A stretch of DNA of 64,000 nt from Dehalococcoidia bacterium (GTDB lineage: Bacteria; Chloroflexota; Dehalococcoidia; SpSt-223). The notes beneath the pieces were generated by a model. It made no database searches. It was given only the letters and a program-made list of their open reading frames with translations, and was not told where the DNA came from. Both the position numbers and the translations under genes were made by a program. Position 1 is the first letter of the stretch. The number at the start of each line of letters is the position of its first letter. The stretch is taken from assembly GCA_026003895.1 (NCBI GenBank), contig BPIC01000001.1:872128-936127 (forward strand), read 5' to 3'. Positions 36,469 through 45,429 of the stretch are shown here, in pieces.

Positions 36469-36909
36469 TCAGCTCAGCTCCTCGGCCAGCGCGACGATGA
36501 TGCCCGCGGGGCCGCGCACGTAGCAGAGGCGGTAGAGGTCTTCATACTGGACGATGTCACCGACAAGTTCGGCGCCGAATGACCGGAGTCGCGCGAGCGT
36601 GTGGTCAACGCTCTCCACGGCGAACATGATGCTGCGAAGGCCCAAGGCATTTGGCGGCGCGACGGCCGGTTCGACCGTGAACAGAGCAGGGTTCCGAAAC
36701 CTGGTCAGCTCAATCCGCCCATGCCCATCCGGGGTCCGCAGCATCACAATATCGACTTGGACGCCCTCGAGCCCGTTGACGCGATCCACCCACGGACCCT
36801 CAATCGGCATTTCGCCTTCGATGGTCAGGCCGAGTGCCGTGAAGAAGGCGACAGCGGAAGCAAGGTCGTCAACGACGACGCTCACGTGGTCCAGACGCTT
36901 GACGGTCAT
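36469..36909 (-). CDS. VOC-family (glyoxalase/dioxygenase fold) protein
   Basis: 146 residues with two beta-alpha-beta-beta-beta halves. The first metal His is at VKRLDHVSVVVDDLASAVAF and Glu at GHGRIELTRF; the second half has LRSIMFAVESVDHTLARLRS and LYRLCYVRGPAGIIVALAEE. Enzymes of this superfamily include lyases, epimerases and resistance proteins. The reaction is not determinable. Confidence 0.85.
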   Translation of the reverse strand: MTVKRLDHVSVVVDDLASAVAFFTALGLTIEGEMPIEGPWVDRVNGLEGVQVDIVMLRTPDGHGRIELTRFRNPALFTVEPAVAPPNALGLRSIMFAVESVDHTLARLRSFGAELVGDIVQYEDLYRLCYVRGPAGIIVALAEELS

Positions 36910-37065
36910 TTGTCTCCCTGCGGTCCTCGCCGCGCCCTCCGGACCGGGCCAGCCACGTTCGAGAGGTGCCCCGCCAGGTCCTCCCAGAGCGCACCGCGCT
37001 CCCCGGCGATCCGCGCGGTGAATTTTGGGGTTGGTGGCGCGGCTCGGCGTGCTGAGAGGCGCCGG

Positions 37066-40000
37066 TTAGCGGTCGAGCGGGCTTTGGCGGAAGGCGGCTG
37101 GGATGACGATCGCGCGGTCGGGTGCGCGTGCAGGAGGCGGCTCTGGCAGTGCCAAGCCGGCTTCCGGCTCGAGCGCCACATCGACGGCAGGAACGCTTCG
37201 CGGGGATGGCTTGGAGTCATTGGGCAGGTCCGCGCTCTGCGCGGCAAGGCCTGACCGGCCGACCGTGATTTCGAGGCTGTACGTGGTGTCGGAATAGGCC
37301 TCGACCTCGATCTGGTACGTCCCGCCAATCGTTGCCACAATGCTGCCCTCATCGACCGCCGTTCCATTGGCGTTGCGCACCAGCACGCGCCGGCCTCGCG
37401 GATCCCAGATGTAGAGGTCGGCATCGCCGCTCGTCGGCGTCACACGAGCAAAGAGCGTTTCGCCGGCTTGGACGACCCGCCGGAACACGCGGATTTGCCC
37501 GCTTCTCAGCGTGTCGGTCGGTGGAATGTGGTTGAACTGGACGGCAGCCGGCCGTTTCGAAACGTTCCCAGCCCCATCCGCGAGGTAGAGCTGGAGAATG
37601 CGCGCCCCGGCCGATGGCGTGAGGGTGAACGTCATCGTCGGGCTGTAGGGAAGCCACGGTGTGGTCTGGACGGGGCTCCAAGCGCCGTTGACGGTGTTCA
37701 ACGCTCGCTCGACGACCATGAGCCAAGCCACGCCGCTCCCACCAGCCGGGTCATAGCCCGTCGCGTCGAGACGGATGGTGCGTTCGGTCGTCGTCGCCGC
37801 CCCACCGTTGACGGTGATGCTGCTGGCCACGGGAGGCCGCGTGTCCGCGGCAGCGCCGAGAACAGTGAACGTGCGGGTCGCGTGGTTGTTGGCCGACGAG
37901 AGGTCTGGAATCAGGCTGTCTGGATCGAGCTCCACCGTCACTGAGATCGGGCCAGCGGCGGGGCCAACGGCCCAGCCCGTCGACACGGTGGCCACTTTGG
38001 CGCGAGGCTCAAACGTTGCCGTCAGCTCGGCGATTACTGTGCCGCCCCGTCCTGGCTCGCCGCGGGTGAAGCGCACCGGCAGCTCAACCGCCCCGCCAGC
38101 GTTCGGCCGCCGAATCGTCACGCCAAGCTCGACTTCGCTATTGACGTAGATCCGCGACGGCGAGGTCCAGAGGTCTGGCACATCGACATAGAAGTCGTCG
38201 ACGACGGGCGCGACGGCGAGGTAGGCGTTCTCGGCAGTCGCGGGAGCTGCCCCCGGATTGGTGATGACGATGTCGTAGTACCCAGCCTCAATGGCCGCCG
38301 GGATCGTGCCGATTACGCGGGTTGTTCCAGAGACCCGGGGATTGATGAGGCCGACGACCGTGCCGCTCTTCGCGTGGCGCAGCGTCGCGATTGTCGCCGA
38401 AGAGAAACCACTGCCTTCGATGACGACCTCGACCGGATCAGTCGTCACTCCCTGAGCAGGACGGATTCGGGAAAAGGTGGGGGTGGTGGGGGTCCGAGTC
38501 GGTGTTGGCGTCCGGGTAGGTGTCCCGGGCGCACTGGTGGTCGTTGGAGGCGGCGTGGCCGAGCTGGTGGGCGTGCGGGTCGGTGTTGCTGTTGCGGAAG
38601 GCAGCGCGGTGGCCGTGTTGGTTGGCGTTTGGGTCGGCGTCGACGTCGAGGTCGGCGTTGGCGTGGGCGACGATGTTGGTGTCGCGGTCGACGTCGGTGT
38701 CGGCGCGAGATACGTCGCCGTGAGGGTGACCGGCGAGGTGCCCGCTGCCACGTCGTGGGTAGCAGCGCCGCCGTCCGACCAACTGCCGAAGGTGTACGTC
38801 ACGCCGCTGATTACGGCGGTCGCTGGTGCCACGACCGAGGTCGACGAATTGACGATTACGGTCCGGGTGAAAGGGGTGACGCCGCCAACGCCCCCGACGA
38901 GGATGGTTACTCCGGGTGGCGAGGATTCGACGGCGAGCGTGGTTGTATTCGGCAGGAGGGTCACGAGCTGGGTATGCTGCAGCCCGCCCGAATCGGTCGC
39001 GGTCAGGCGAATGTCGAGCGAGGTCGGGTAATCATGGTTGGGCAGAGCCACTTGGCCGCCGGTGCCGGTCAGGGAGGCGAGAATGTGGGCATGACAGTCA
39101 TCCGGGCAGTGGTTCAGCACAATCGTCCAGGAAAGCGCCGAAGGAGGCAGGGCGCCGTCTTGTTGATCGGTGGCCGAACCGCTGAAGACGATCGTCTCTC
39201 CAACACGCCAGCGTGCGGAAGCACTTGGCGCTGTGATGATGGCGGTCGGCGGCGTGTTGCCGGCTGAAATTGTCAGAGGAGCGCTAATCGCCGATAGGCC
39301 GCTTGGATTGGTGACCCGGAGCCGTGCCGTGAAGACGCCCGGCGTGGTGTAGGTATAGGTCGTGGTTGCGCCCATTCCGTCGTCAAACTGGCCGTCGTTA
39401 TCAAGGTCCCATTCGTAGGTCAGTTGCGATGGCGCATAGACCCCGTCCGTCGACCCTGTGCCGTCAAAGGTGACCGCGAGTGGCGCAACCCCGTTGGTAG
39501 GGCTGGCTGTTGCGACTGCCGACGGCGCACCTGGCGCGAAACGGATCCGGTGAATCGCGCCGTATTGTCCGCAGCGCTCCTGATTACAGCCGATGTCGAG
39601 GTAGTAGAGATTGCCATCTGGGCCAATCTTCAACGCCACCGGAGAAGGCGCTTGACCCACAAAACGTGAGATCTTGGTGGGGTCCGGCGTTCCGTTGGTC
39701 GCCTTCATGACCCAGATGCATTGGCGAGCGTAGTCGGCGAAGAAAAGGGCGTAGGCGTAGTCCGAGGGGTACGGGCCGCTCGCGCCGTTGAAGGCGAGTC
39801 CCGTGATCGACGCGCCCGGCCCTGGCAAGGACGGGGGACAACCGTCGCCGTCGACGACATGGGCGTAGTGGTTATAGGTGAAGAATGGCGCCACCGCCAC
39901 CCCTGCGGCGTAGAGGCTGGTGCAGAGCGTGAAGCCGGCCGAGGACCAGGCATCCGTCGGGTTCGCGCCTTCATAACATGGCCAGCCGAAATTCCAGCGC

Positions 40001-41112
40001 GGCGTGGTCACCGGTGCGGTGAGCGCGGGCGCGGTGGGCGTGATGATCCGGTTGATCTCTTCCCACGTGCCCCAGCCGACATCACCGACCCAAAGCTCCG
40101 AAGTGCCTGTTCGAAATGCCATTCGGAACGGCTGACGGAAACCGTAGGCGATGATACGGCTGGTGTTCGTAAACGGATCGGCGGCGTTGTAGAGGGGATT
40201 GCCCGGGACACCCGCGCCGGTGATGGGATCGATGCGGATCACGGACCCTCCCAATCCGAGGGGGTCGCTGGGGGTCCACGCGTCTTGAGCGCGTAATGCG
40301 CCGCCTTCCGCGGTCGGCGGCGACATCGCGCCGCCTGTCCCACCTGGTGGGTCGCCACAGGGATTACGCGGCTGCCCGCTTGAGGGCGATTCGCCATATT
40401 GGCCGTAGTCGAGTGTCAGATAGCCCGCACCTTCACCGCCGCTCACGTAGAGCATGCCGTCTGGCCCGAACGTGACGGTGCCGACACTGTGCGTCCCGAA
40501 CTGGGTACACCAGTCCGTAATGAGATCGACTTTATTGACGAGTTGGGGATAGGTCGATAACTGTGTCGCGGTGAAGCGCGACAGCTTGCCGAGCACGGTG
40601 CAGCCCGGTTCCTCCGGCACGCCCTCGGGCCAGGGACATGAAAAGTCCGGCCAGAGAGGCACCGTCGCCGTGAACGGCGCCGAGTTATAGGTATAGAGCG
40701 CGTACACATAGGGGGTCGCCGGAAAGTTCGGATGAAGCGCCAGTGACAGCAGGCCACGGTCTTCCTGATCGTGTACTTCATTGCTAATGTCGAGCGCATA
40801 TGCGAAGGAGGTGGAGCCGATCGAGGGGAACGCTTTGATGATGCCCCATTTCTCCGCTACCCAGACCGAGCCATCGTTGCCAAACGCGAAGTCGATCGGG
40901 AAGTACAGGTCGTCGATCACGATCTCATCGACGAAGCCCGCCGGGAGAATCGGCGCTGCCGGAGGTGATGCAAGGCTTGCCTCACCGCCCGGCGCAGTTG
41001 CGGCAGACTCCGCCGCCGGGGTGGTTCCCCGGGGCAGCGAGGCCGCGAGGAGGATCACCAAAACCGCGGAGAAACGGACGGCCCAGTGTGGCACGAAACC
41101 TGGAGTAGGCAC
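37066..41112 (-). CDS. secreted glucose/sorbosone dehydrogenase-like multidomain protein
   Basis: 1348 residues from a GTG at 41112 (GGAG ten bases upstream). A signal peptide (WAVRFSAVLVILLAASLPRG) precedes a PQQ-dependent sugar-dehydrogenase-like propeller at about 50-500 (FPIDFAFGNDGSVWVAEKWG; HDQEDRGLLSLALHPNFP; GDVGWGTWEEINRI). Then come PKD-type domains (SPTNGVAPLAVTFDGTGSTD), a Thr/Pro-rich linker at about 800-880, an IPT/TIG-like domain, a CARDB-like segment and a PPC-like C-terminal beta domain (GDADLYIWDPRGRRVLVRNA). It is exported and possibly surface attached. Whether the propeller still binds PQQ is not clear. Confidence 0.82.
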   Translation of the reverse strand: MPTPGFVPHWAVRFSAVLVILLAASLPRGTTPAAESAATAPGGEASLASPPAAPILPAGFVDEIVIDDLYFPIDFAFGNDGSVWVAEKWGIIKAFPSIGSTSFAYALDISNEVHDQEDRGLLSLALHPNFPATPYVYALYTYNSAPFTATVPLWPDFSCPWPEGVPEEPGCTVLGKLSRFTATQLSTYPQLVNKVDLITDWCTQFGTHSVGTVTFGPDGMLYVSGGEGAGYLTLDYGQYGESPSSGQPRNPCGDPPGGTGGAMSPPTAEGGALRAQDAWTPSDPLGLGGSVIRIDPITGAGVPGNPLYNAADPFTNTSRIIAYGFRQPFRMAFRTGTSELWVGDVGWGTWEEINRIITPTAPALTAPVTTPRWNFGWPCYEGANPTDAWSSAGFTLCTSLYAAGVAVAPFFTYNHYAHVVDGDGCPPSLPGPGASITGLAFNGASGPYPSDYAYALFFADYARQCIWVMKATNGTPDPTKISRFVGQAPSPVALKIGPDGNLYYLDIGCNQERCGQYGAIHRIRFAPGAPSAVATASPTNGVAPLAVTFDGTGSTDGVYAPSQLTYEWDLDNDGQFDDGMGATTTYTYTTPGVFTARLRVTNPSGLSAISAPLTISAGNTPPTAIITAPSASARWRVGETIVFSGSATDQQDGALPPSALSWTIVLNHCPDDCHAHILASLTGTGGQVALPNHDYPTSLDIRLTATDSGGLQHTQLVTLLPNTTTLAVESSPPGVTILVGGVGGVTPFTRTVIVNSSTSVVAPATAVISGVTYTFGSWSDGGAATHDVAAGTSPVTLTATYLAPTPTSTATPTSSPTPTPTSTSTPTQTPTNTATALPSATATPTRTPTSSATPPPTTTSAPGTPTRTPTPTRTPTTPTFSRIRPAQGVTTDPVEVVIEGSGFSSATIATLRHAKSGTVVGLINPRVSGTTRVIGTIPAAIEAGYYDIVITNPGAAPATAENAYLAVAPVVDDFYVDVPDLWTSPSRIYVNSEVELGVTIRRPNAGGAVELPVRFTRGEPGRGGTVIAELTATFEPRAKVATVSTGWAVGPAAGPISVTVELDPDSLIPDLSSANNHATRTFTVLGAAADTRPPVASSITVNGGAATTTERTIRLDATGYDPAGGSGVAWLMVVERALNTVNGAWSPVQTTPWLPYSPTMTFTLTPSAGARILQLYLADGAGNVSKRPAAVQFNHIPPTDTLRSGQIRVFRRVVQAGETLFARVTPTSGDADLYIWDPRGRRVLVRNANGTAVDEGSIVATIGGTYQIEVEAYSDTTYSLEITVGRSGLAAQSADLPNDSKPSPRSVPAVDVALEPEAGLALPEPPPARAPDRAIVIPAAFRQSPLDR
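38470..38720 (-). repeat. low-complexity Thr/Pro/Ser linker coding repeat
   Basis: About 80 codons of degenerate PT, PTPT, TATPT and RTPT units inside the large secreted protein, separating the dehydrogenase/PKD part from the C-terminal domains. Such linkers are often O-glycosylated and vary in length between strains. Confidence 0.8.
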
Positions 41113-41292
41113 GGTCGCGGAACTCCTTCGAGAAAGCGCTCGATCGAGCACTTTGGCACGCCCCAATACTCCCTGAATGGCCCTCCGGAAACATCCGTCA
41201 TACCGCTTGCGGCTATCGGATGTTCGGCCTAGTGAATCCCTCGGAGTTCGTTCCTCGGTGCGATGTGGAACACTGTCGGCGGGAGGGACGCC

Positions 41293-42702
41293 ATGGCCGG
41301 ACCGCTGCATTACCAAACAATCGCGGAGATCGGTCGCGCCTACCGGCAGGGAGCGTTGTCGCCGGTCGAGGTCACGGAATCGCAACTCGATCGGATCGCC
41401 GCGCTGAACCCGACCCTCCATGCCTATGTCACCGTGCTGGCCGACCAAGCCCGCACCGAGGCGCGCGCTGCCGAGGCTGCGCTGGCGGCTGGCTGGGATG
41501 GGAGCCCCTTGCTTGGCGTGCCGATTGGGCTGAAGGATTTGATTGACGTGGCGGGCGTTGTGACCACGGCGGGGTCAACGTTCTACGATGTCATCGCCGA
41601 GACCGATGCGCCGCTCGTCCACCGGCTCCGGCGCGCTGGCGCGGTCATTCTCGGTAAGCACCAGCTGTTCGAGTTCGCGGGTATCGGACGGCACGGCACC
41701 GAGCGCCATCCGGTGGCCAAAAACCCTTGGGCACTCGACCGCTTTCCGGGCGGTTCGAGCAGCGGCACTGGAGTCGCGGTCGCTGCCGGGTTGTGCTTCG
41801 CGGGCATCGGCTCGGATACAGGCGGCTCGATCCGGATGCCCGCTGCATATTGCGGCGTCGTGGGCCTCAAACCGACATATGGTCTCGTGCCTGTTGCTGG
41901 ATCGGTGCCGCTCGCTTGGTCGCTCGATCATCTGGGACCGTTGACGCGCTCGGTGGAGGACGCCGCCATCGTGCTTTCTGCTCTCGCCGGCTACGAGCCA
42001 GCCGATCCTTGGAGTGCCCGCGAGGCGGCTGACGACTACCTACGCCATCTTGACCGCGGCGTGCGCGGGTTGCGCATCGGCCTGCCGCAAGATCTCTTCT
42101 TCTCTGATGAGGTCGATCCTGAGGTGCTCGAGGCGGTACGGGCTGCGGGGGCGGTGTTCGAGGGTTTGGGCGCTGACGTGATCGCGATGCGGCTCCCAGA
42201 AGCGGCGGACTGCATGGATGTCGTCATGCGCCTCATTCGCATCGAGTCGGCCGCATTTCATGAGCCACTCATTCGCGAGAAGGGAGACCAGTATCCCGAA
42301 CGGTTGCGCAGCTCAATCGAGGAAGGGATGGCGGCTTCGGCGGTCGACTATCTTCGCTTGAAGCGTGAGCGTCAGCGATTGCGTGCGGCCATCCTCGCGG
42401 CATTCGACGTGGTCGATCTCCTCCTTACCCCGAGCGTGCCCACGCCGGCGCCGCCGCTTGAGGCGATGCGGCGGCCGGAGGCGATTCGCCGCGTCGCTTG
42501 GTCGGCGCCCCACAATATTGCTGGTATCCCGACGGTGAGCGTCCCTTGCGGCTTCAGCAGCGCAGGGCTCCCCATCGGCATGAACCTTGCCGGCCGCCCT
42601 TTCGACGACGCGTTGGTGTTGCGCGCCGCCGCCGCTTACGAGCGAGCGACAACGTGGCACACGTACCATCCCCCGCTCGACGAAGGGGTCGATTTCCGGT
42701 AG
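41293..42702 (+). CDS. amidase (amidase-signature family)
   Basis: 469 residues from ATG 41293, which follows GGGAGGG; an in-frame ATG 30 bases earlier lacks a site. The Ser-cisSer-Lys triad is evident: Lys in GVPIGLKDLIDVAG, the cis-Ser in GGSSSGTGVAVAAGL and the nucleophile in GIGSDTGGSIRMPAAYCGVV. The family hydrolyses amides, as in GatA-like and urea-amidolyase-related enzymes. gatB and gatC are absent, so a catabolic amidase is likely. Confidence 0.93.
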   Translation: MAGPLHYQTIAEIGRAYRQGALSPVEVTESQLDRIAALNPTLHAYVTVLADQARTEARAAEAALAAGWDGSPLLGVPIGLKDLIDVAGVVTTAGSTFYDVIAETDAPLVHRLRRAGAVILGKHQLFEFAGIGRHGTERHPVAKNPWALDRFPGGSSSGTGVAVAAGLCFAGIGSDTGGSIRMPAAYCGVVGLKPTYGLVPVAGSVPLAWSLDHLGPLTRSVEDAAIVLSALAGYEPADPWSAREAADDYLRHLDRGVRGLRIGLPQDLFFSDEVDPEVLEAVRAAGAVFEGLGADVIAMRLPEAADCMDVVMRLIRIESAAFHEPLIREKGDQYPERLRSSIEEGMAASAVDYLRLKRERQRLRAAILAAFDVVDLLLTPSVPTPAPPLEAMRRPEAIRRVAWSAPHNIAGIPTVSVPCGFSSAGLPIGMNLAGRPFDDALVLRAAAAYERATTWHTYHPPLDEGVDFR

Positions 42703-42787
42703 GTCGGCTGCGGGCGGCGCCCCAACAGGAAGACGGATTCACGCCTTTGAGCACTGCAGCCCTGGAACCAGCGAGCGGCGTGGAGGT

Positions 42788-43861
42788 CTAGCTCGGCTTT
42801 TCGCTATACCATCGCCACGGTCGGGTCCATCCCTCGCTGCCCGGCATCGGACGCAGACCGACCTCGCGCAGCAGGTCGGTCATGTCGACCGAAATGAATT
42901 CCTCGGCATACGGCTCGCCGTTGTCGATGCTATCAATGTAGCGCAGGTAGGTACCGACGAGGTCGAGTTTCGAGGCCGGCATAAAGTCGGATGCGGCATA
43001 GACGCCGCCCGGTCGGAGAACGCGCGCGATTTCCCGCAGCGCCCGCTTTGTCACCTCGAGCGGTACCTCATGGAAGATGATCATCGAAGTGACAATGTCG
43101 AAGGAGTTGTCCGGAAACCGCAGGTCCTCGATCGCGCACTGGGCAAAGTGCACATCCAGTCCAAGCTCAATTGCACGCTTATGCGCATAGCGCACCATCG
43201 GTGCGGCGATGTCGATGCCCCAGACTTCGGCTTGCGGAAAGCGTTCCTTCATCGCGGTCGTGACTTGTCCGATCGAGCAGGCCAAGTCGAGGGTGCGGCG
43301 TACGATGCCGTCGCGCGGTACTGGCACGGCAAAGGCGAACTCGCGCTGGCGCTCGTCATGATCATTGGCGCCGCGAAAAAATACCTTGGTGCCGTAGTGG
43401 TAGATGTAGCCTGCCAGCGGGTCGGCATGGTAATTGCCCGGTTGGATGTGAAATTCGACCGTCGCAAAGTAGTCGGGATAGACGAAGTTGGGATCCCACG
43501 TGACGGAACCGGGGCCAGACCGGTCGGCGCGATCGAGCGCAGCGAGCAGCTCCGGTTCTCGCTTCCGGTAGGTCGCGATGACGCGATCCCAGAACATTTC
43601 TTGAACGCTCCGGATCACTCGGTTGCGACTCGCGGCGATCGGAAGGGCATGGAGCGTTTCGATAGCATCTTCGATAGTCGTCGGAGGTCGCCCGTGGCGG
43701 GCCTCGAAGTCTTGCGCGGCCCGCTGGGCGCGGGCCTGCAACACCGGATCTAACGCGAGAAAGTTCCAGTTGCGCATCCCTTCGACGAAGTCGAGATAGG
43801 CTTCGTCTTCGCGCTCGCTTGCCGCTGGCATCGTCCCGATCTTGCCGCGATCGACAATCAT
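42788..43861 (-). CDS. class I SAM-dependent methyltransferase
   Basis: 357 residues from ATG 43861 (GGAG upstream). A 170-residue N-terminal helical part of unknown role precedes a Rossmann methyltransferase core: motif I TLDLACSIGQVTTAM, acidic WGIDIAAPMV, motif II FAQCAIEDLRFPDNSFDIVT and HEVPLEVTKRALREIARVLR with PGGVYAASDF. Target unknown. It diverges from the ABM/Rieske operon across the double-palindrome control region and could share its regulation. Confidence 0.88.
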   Translation of the reverse strand: MIVDRGKIGTMPAASEREDEAYLDFVEGMRNWNFLALDPVLQARAQRAAQDFEARHGRPPTTIEDAIETLHALPIAASRNRVIRSVQEMFWDRVIATYRKREPELLAALDRADRSGPGSVTWDPNFVYPDYFATVEFHIQPGNYHADPLAGYIYHYGTKVFFRGANDHDERQREFAFAVPVPRDGIVRRTLDLACSIGQVTTAMKERFPQAEVWGIDIAAPMVRYAHKRAIELGLDVHFAQCAIEDLRFPDNSFDIVTSMIIFHEVPLEVTKRALREIARVLRPGGVYAASDFMPASKLDLVGTYLRYIDSIDNGEPYAEEFISVDMTDLLREVGLRPMPGSEGWTRPWRWYSEKPS

Positions 43862-43953
43862 CCTCGGTCTCCTCTCCACGGCCTCGAGTCTGGTCAGGCG
43901 GCGGAGCCGAGTCAATCGACAAAATACGCAGAAGATCGGACAGTCGTCGCCTG

Positions 43954-43969
43954 ATGTCAGGATTGACAT
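43954..43969 (+). promoter_or_regulatory. 16-bp palindrome, candidate operator (copy 2)
   Basis: ATGTCA-GGAT-TGACAT, identical to 28984-28999, again containing TTGACA (43963-43968) at a -35 position 68 bases before the ABM gene. Confidence 0.7.
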
Positions 43970-43995
43970 TTTCGGTGAGATTTGCTTGACTCGCG

Positions 43996-44007
43996 GTCAG
44001 GACTGAC
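43996..44007 (+). promoter_or_regulatory. related half-strength palindrome 40 bp downstream
   Basis: GTCAG-GA-CTGAC, centred 40 bases from the first palindrome. The GTCAGGA core is shared, so it may be a second site for the same regulator near the transcription start. Confidence 0.55.
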
Positions 44008-44035
44008 ACGTCGGCAGCGTGTCGAGGGAGGGGCA

Positions 44036-44723
44036 ATGTACGCGGTCACCAATCATCTGTTTCCGAAAGAAGAGTTCTTCGACCGCCTAATCAGTAATTT
44101 TTGCCGCCGATCGCGGGCCGGCGATCACCGACAAATGGAACGCGACGCGCTTCGAATTGCGCGGTCCGCTGTCGGGCAACGAGTTTATCAGCACGTCGGT
44201 CTGGGAGAACTCGGCGGCATTCGACGCGTGGCGGGGCAGCCAAGACATCCAAACGTCGCATCGCCAGGTGGACTACGAGATGTATTCCCGCCGGGCGACC
44301 CTCTCGTTTCACGACGTGCTGATGAATGCCGCGCCTGGCCGCGCTCCGGTCGCTGGGCAGCCCGCACGCTACCCCCGGCTGGGCGTCGGGAAGTTCGAAT
44401 CGCTGATCTTCTTTTCCCCGAAGCCAGAGCATGCCGAGGACGTCATCAAGGCGTTAGAAGCGGAAGGCGCCCCGACTGCACCGGGTCTAGTGTGGTGGGA
44501 GGTCTGGAAGGACGTCAAGGGTAACCGCTGGTGGAACATTACCTACTGGGAGAGCCGCGAGGCCTACGAAGCGGCCAAGGCCGCCGGCACCCCACAATTG
44601 TCGCTGCCCGGCAACCCCGACTGGTACGAGGGTGAGCCGGAGGAAGCGTTCTATATCATGGAGCTCGAGCGGCTGCCAGGCTTCGCGAAGACCGAGCGTC
44701 GGGAGATGGTCGCGCGTGTCTAG
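44036..44723 (+). CDS. tandem ABM/EthD-like (dimeric alpha-beta barrel) protein, one frameshift
   Basis: ATG after GAGGGAGGGG. MYAVTNHLFPKEEFFDRLIS reads to a TTTTT run (44098-44102); with one T removed it continues AADRGPAITDKWNATRFELR, GNEFISTSVWENSAAFDAWR and a second repeat (FESLIFFSPKPEHAEDVIKA; WWNITYWESREAYEAAKAAG). Two ferredoxin-like barrels of this kind occur in cofactor-free monooxygenases and heme-degrading IsdG proteins. It overlaps a Rieske ferredoxin, which could supply electrons. The frameshift is likely an artefact. Confidence 0.72.
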
Positions 44724-45048
44724 CTTTATCCCGGTCGCGGACGCCGCCGATCTGCAAGAAGGGGATGTCCTCACTGCCACGGTTGGCGGCGCATCGGTCG
44801 TCATTACCCGCGTCGGGGGCGTGCTCTACGCCCTCGACAACGTCTGTAGCCACGATCAGTCCCCCTTCGACGAGGCAACGATGGATGGCTACGAGCTCTG
44901 CTGCCCGCGCCATGAAGGCCGGTTCGATGTCCGATCCGGCAAGGCAACACGCTTTCCCGCTGTCTGGCCGATCAGCGCGTGGCCCGTCAAGGAGGAGGAA
45001 GGCCGAATCTGGGTCGACGTCGCGCCGCAGACCCGAGGAGCAGGCTGA
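44716..45048 (+). CDS. Rieske-type [2Fe-2S] ferredoxin
   Basis: 110 residues from GTG, overlapping the previous stop by eight bases. The cluster ligands are CSH (NVCSHDQSPFDEA) and CCPRH (ELCCPRHEGRFDV), giving the C-x-H...C-x2-H pattern. Soluble, with no membrane anchor. It is likely the electron donor of an oxygenase or of the neighbouring ABM protein. It is followed by a coupled hypothetical gene (TGATG). Confidence 0.94.
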   Translation: MSSFIPVADAADLQEGDVLTATVGGASVVITRVGGVLYALDNVCSHDQSPFDEATMDGYELCCPRHEGRFDVRSGKATRFPAVWPISAWPVKEEEGRIWVDVAPQTRGAG

Positions 45049-45389
45049 TGACCACTCGCCAGCAGGAAGCCGAAGCGACGTTCCGCACGCATCCGAGCGT
45101 TGCTGTTCGCGAAGAACTGCTGCGTTGGTTCACCGCACCAGCCGACCAAGCGCCCGACCGCGAGCGCATCCCAGTCGAGTTGCTTGCCGAGTCGGCGACC
45201 AACGAGTCCAACTGGTCGTTCCGTCCGAAAATCATCCGGGCGATGGGCAAAGCGGCGGTCGATAACCCGGCGGACCGCGCCGCGCTGATCGCTGCGCTGG
45301 AAGGCTTAGCAACCGACCGTACCGTGCTCGAGCGTGACCGCGCGGTCGTCGTCGAGGTTTTAGAGGAGGTGCGTCGAGCGGTCGGCTAA
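45048..45389 (+). CDS. conserved hypothetical protein of the Rieske operon
   Basis: 113 residues, predicted all-helical and without known motif (RQQEAEATFRTHPSVAVREE; ELLAESATNESNWSFRPKII; LIAALEGLATDRTVLERDRA). The ATGA overlap with the Rieske gene argues for a role in the same system, perhaps as assembly or docking partner. No cysteines. Confidence 0.7.
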   Translation: MTTRQQEAEATFRTHPSVAVREELLRWFTAPADQAPDRERIPVELLAESATNESNWSFRPKIIRAMGKAAVDNPADRAALIAALEGLATDRTVLERDRAVVVEVLEEVRRAVG

Positions 45390-45414
45390 CGGAGTCGTTC
45401 GGCCATGGCGCCTC

Positions 45415-45429
45415 GTGTACACTTGAGCT
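45415..45429 (+). promoter_or_regulatory. GTGTACAC palindrome and -10 before the PadR gene
   Basis: GTGTACAC (45415-45422) overlaps TACACT, which lies seven bases before the ATG at 45430. There is no Shine-Dalgarno, so the PadR mRNA may be leaderless and auto-repressed. Confidence 0.45.

Noticed and set aside
38470..38720. Plus-strand Val/Gly-rich frame opposite the Thr/Pro linker
   Set aside because: A by-product of the repeated Thr/Pro codons; antisense of a well-supported gene.
43982..44100. In-frame TGA selenocysteine reading of the ABM gene
   Set aside because: The break there is a change of frame at TTTTT, not an in-frame TGA.
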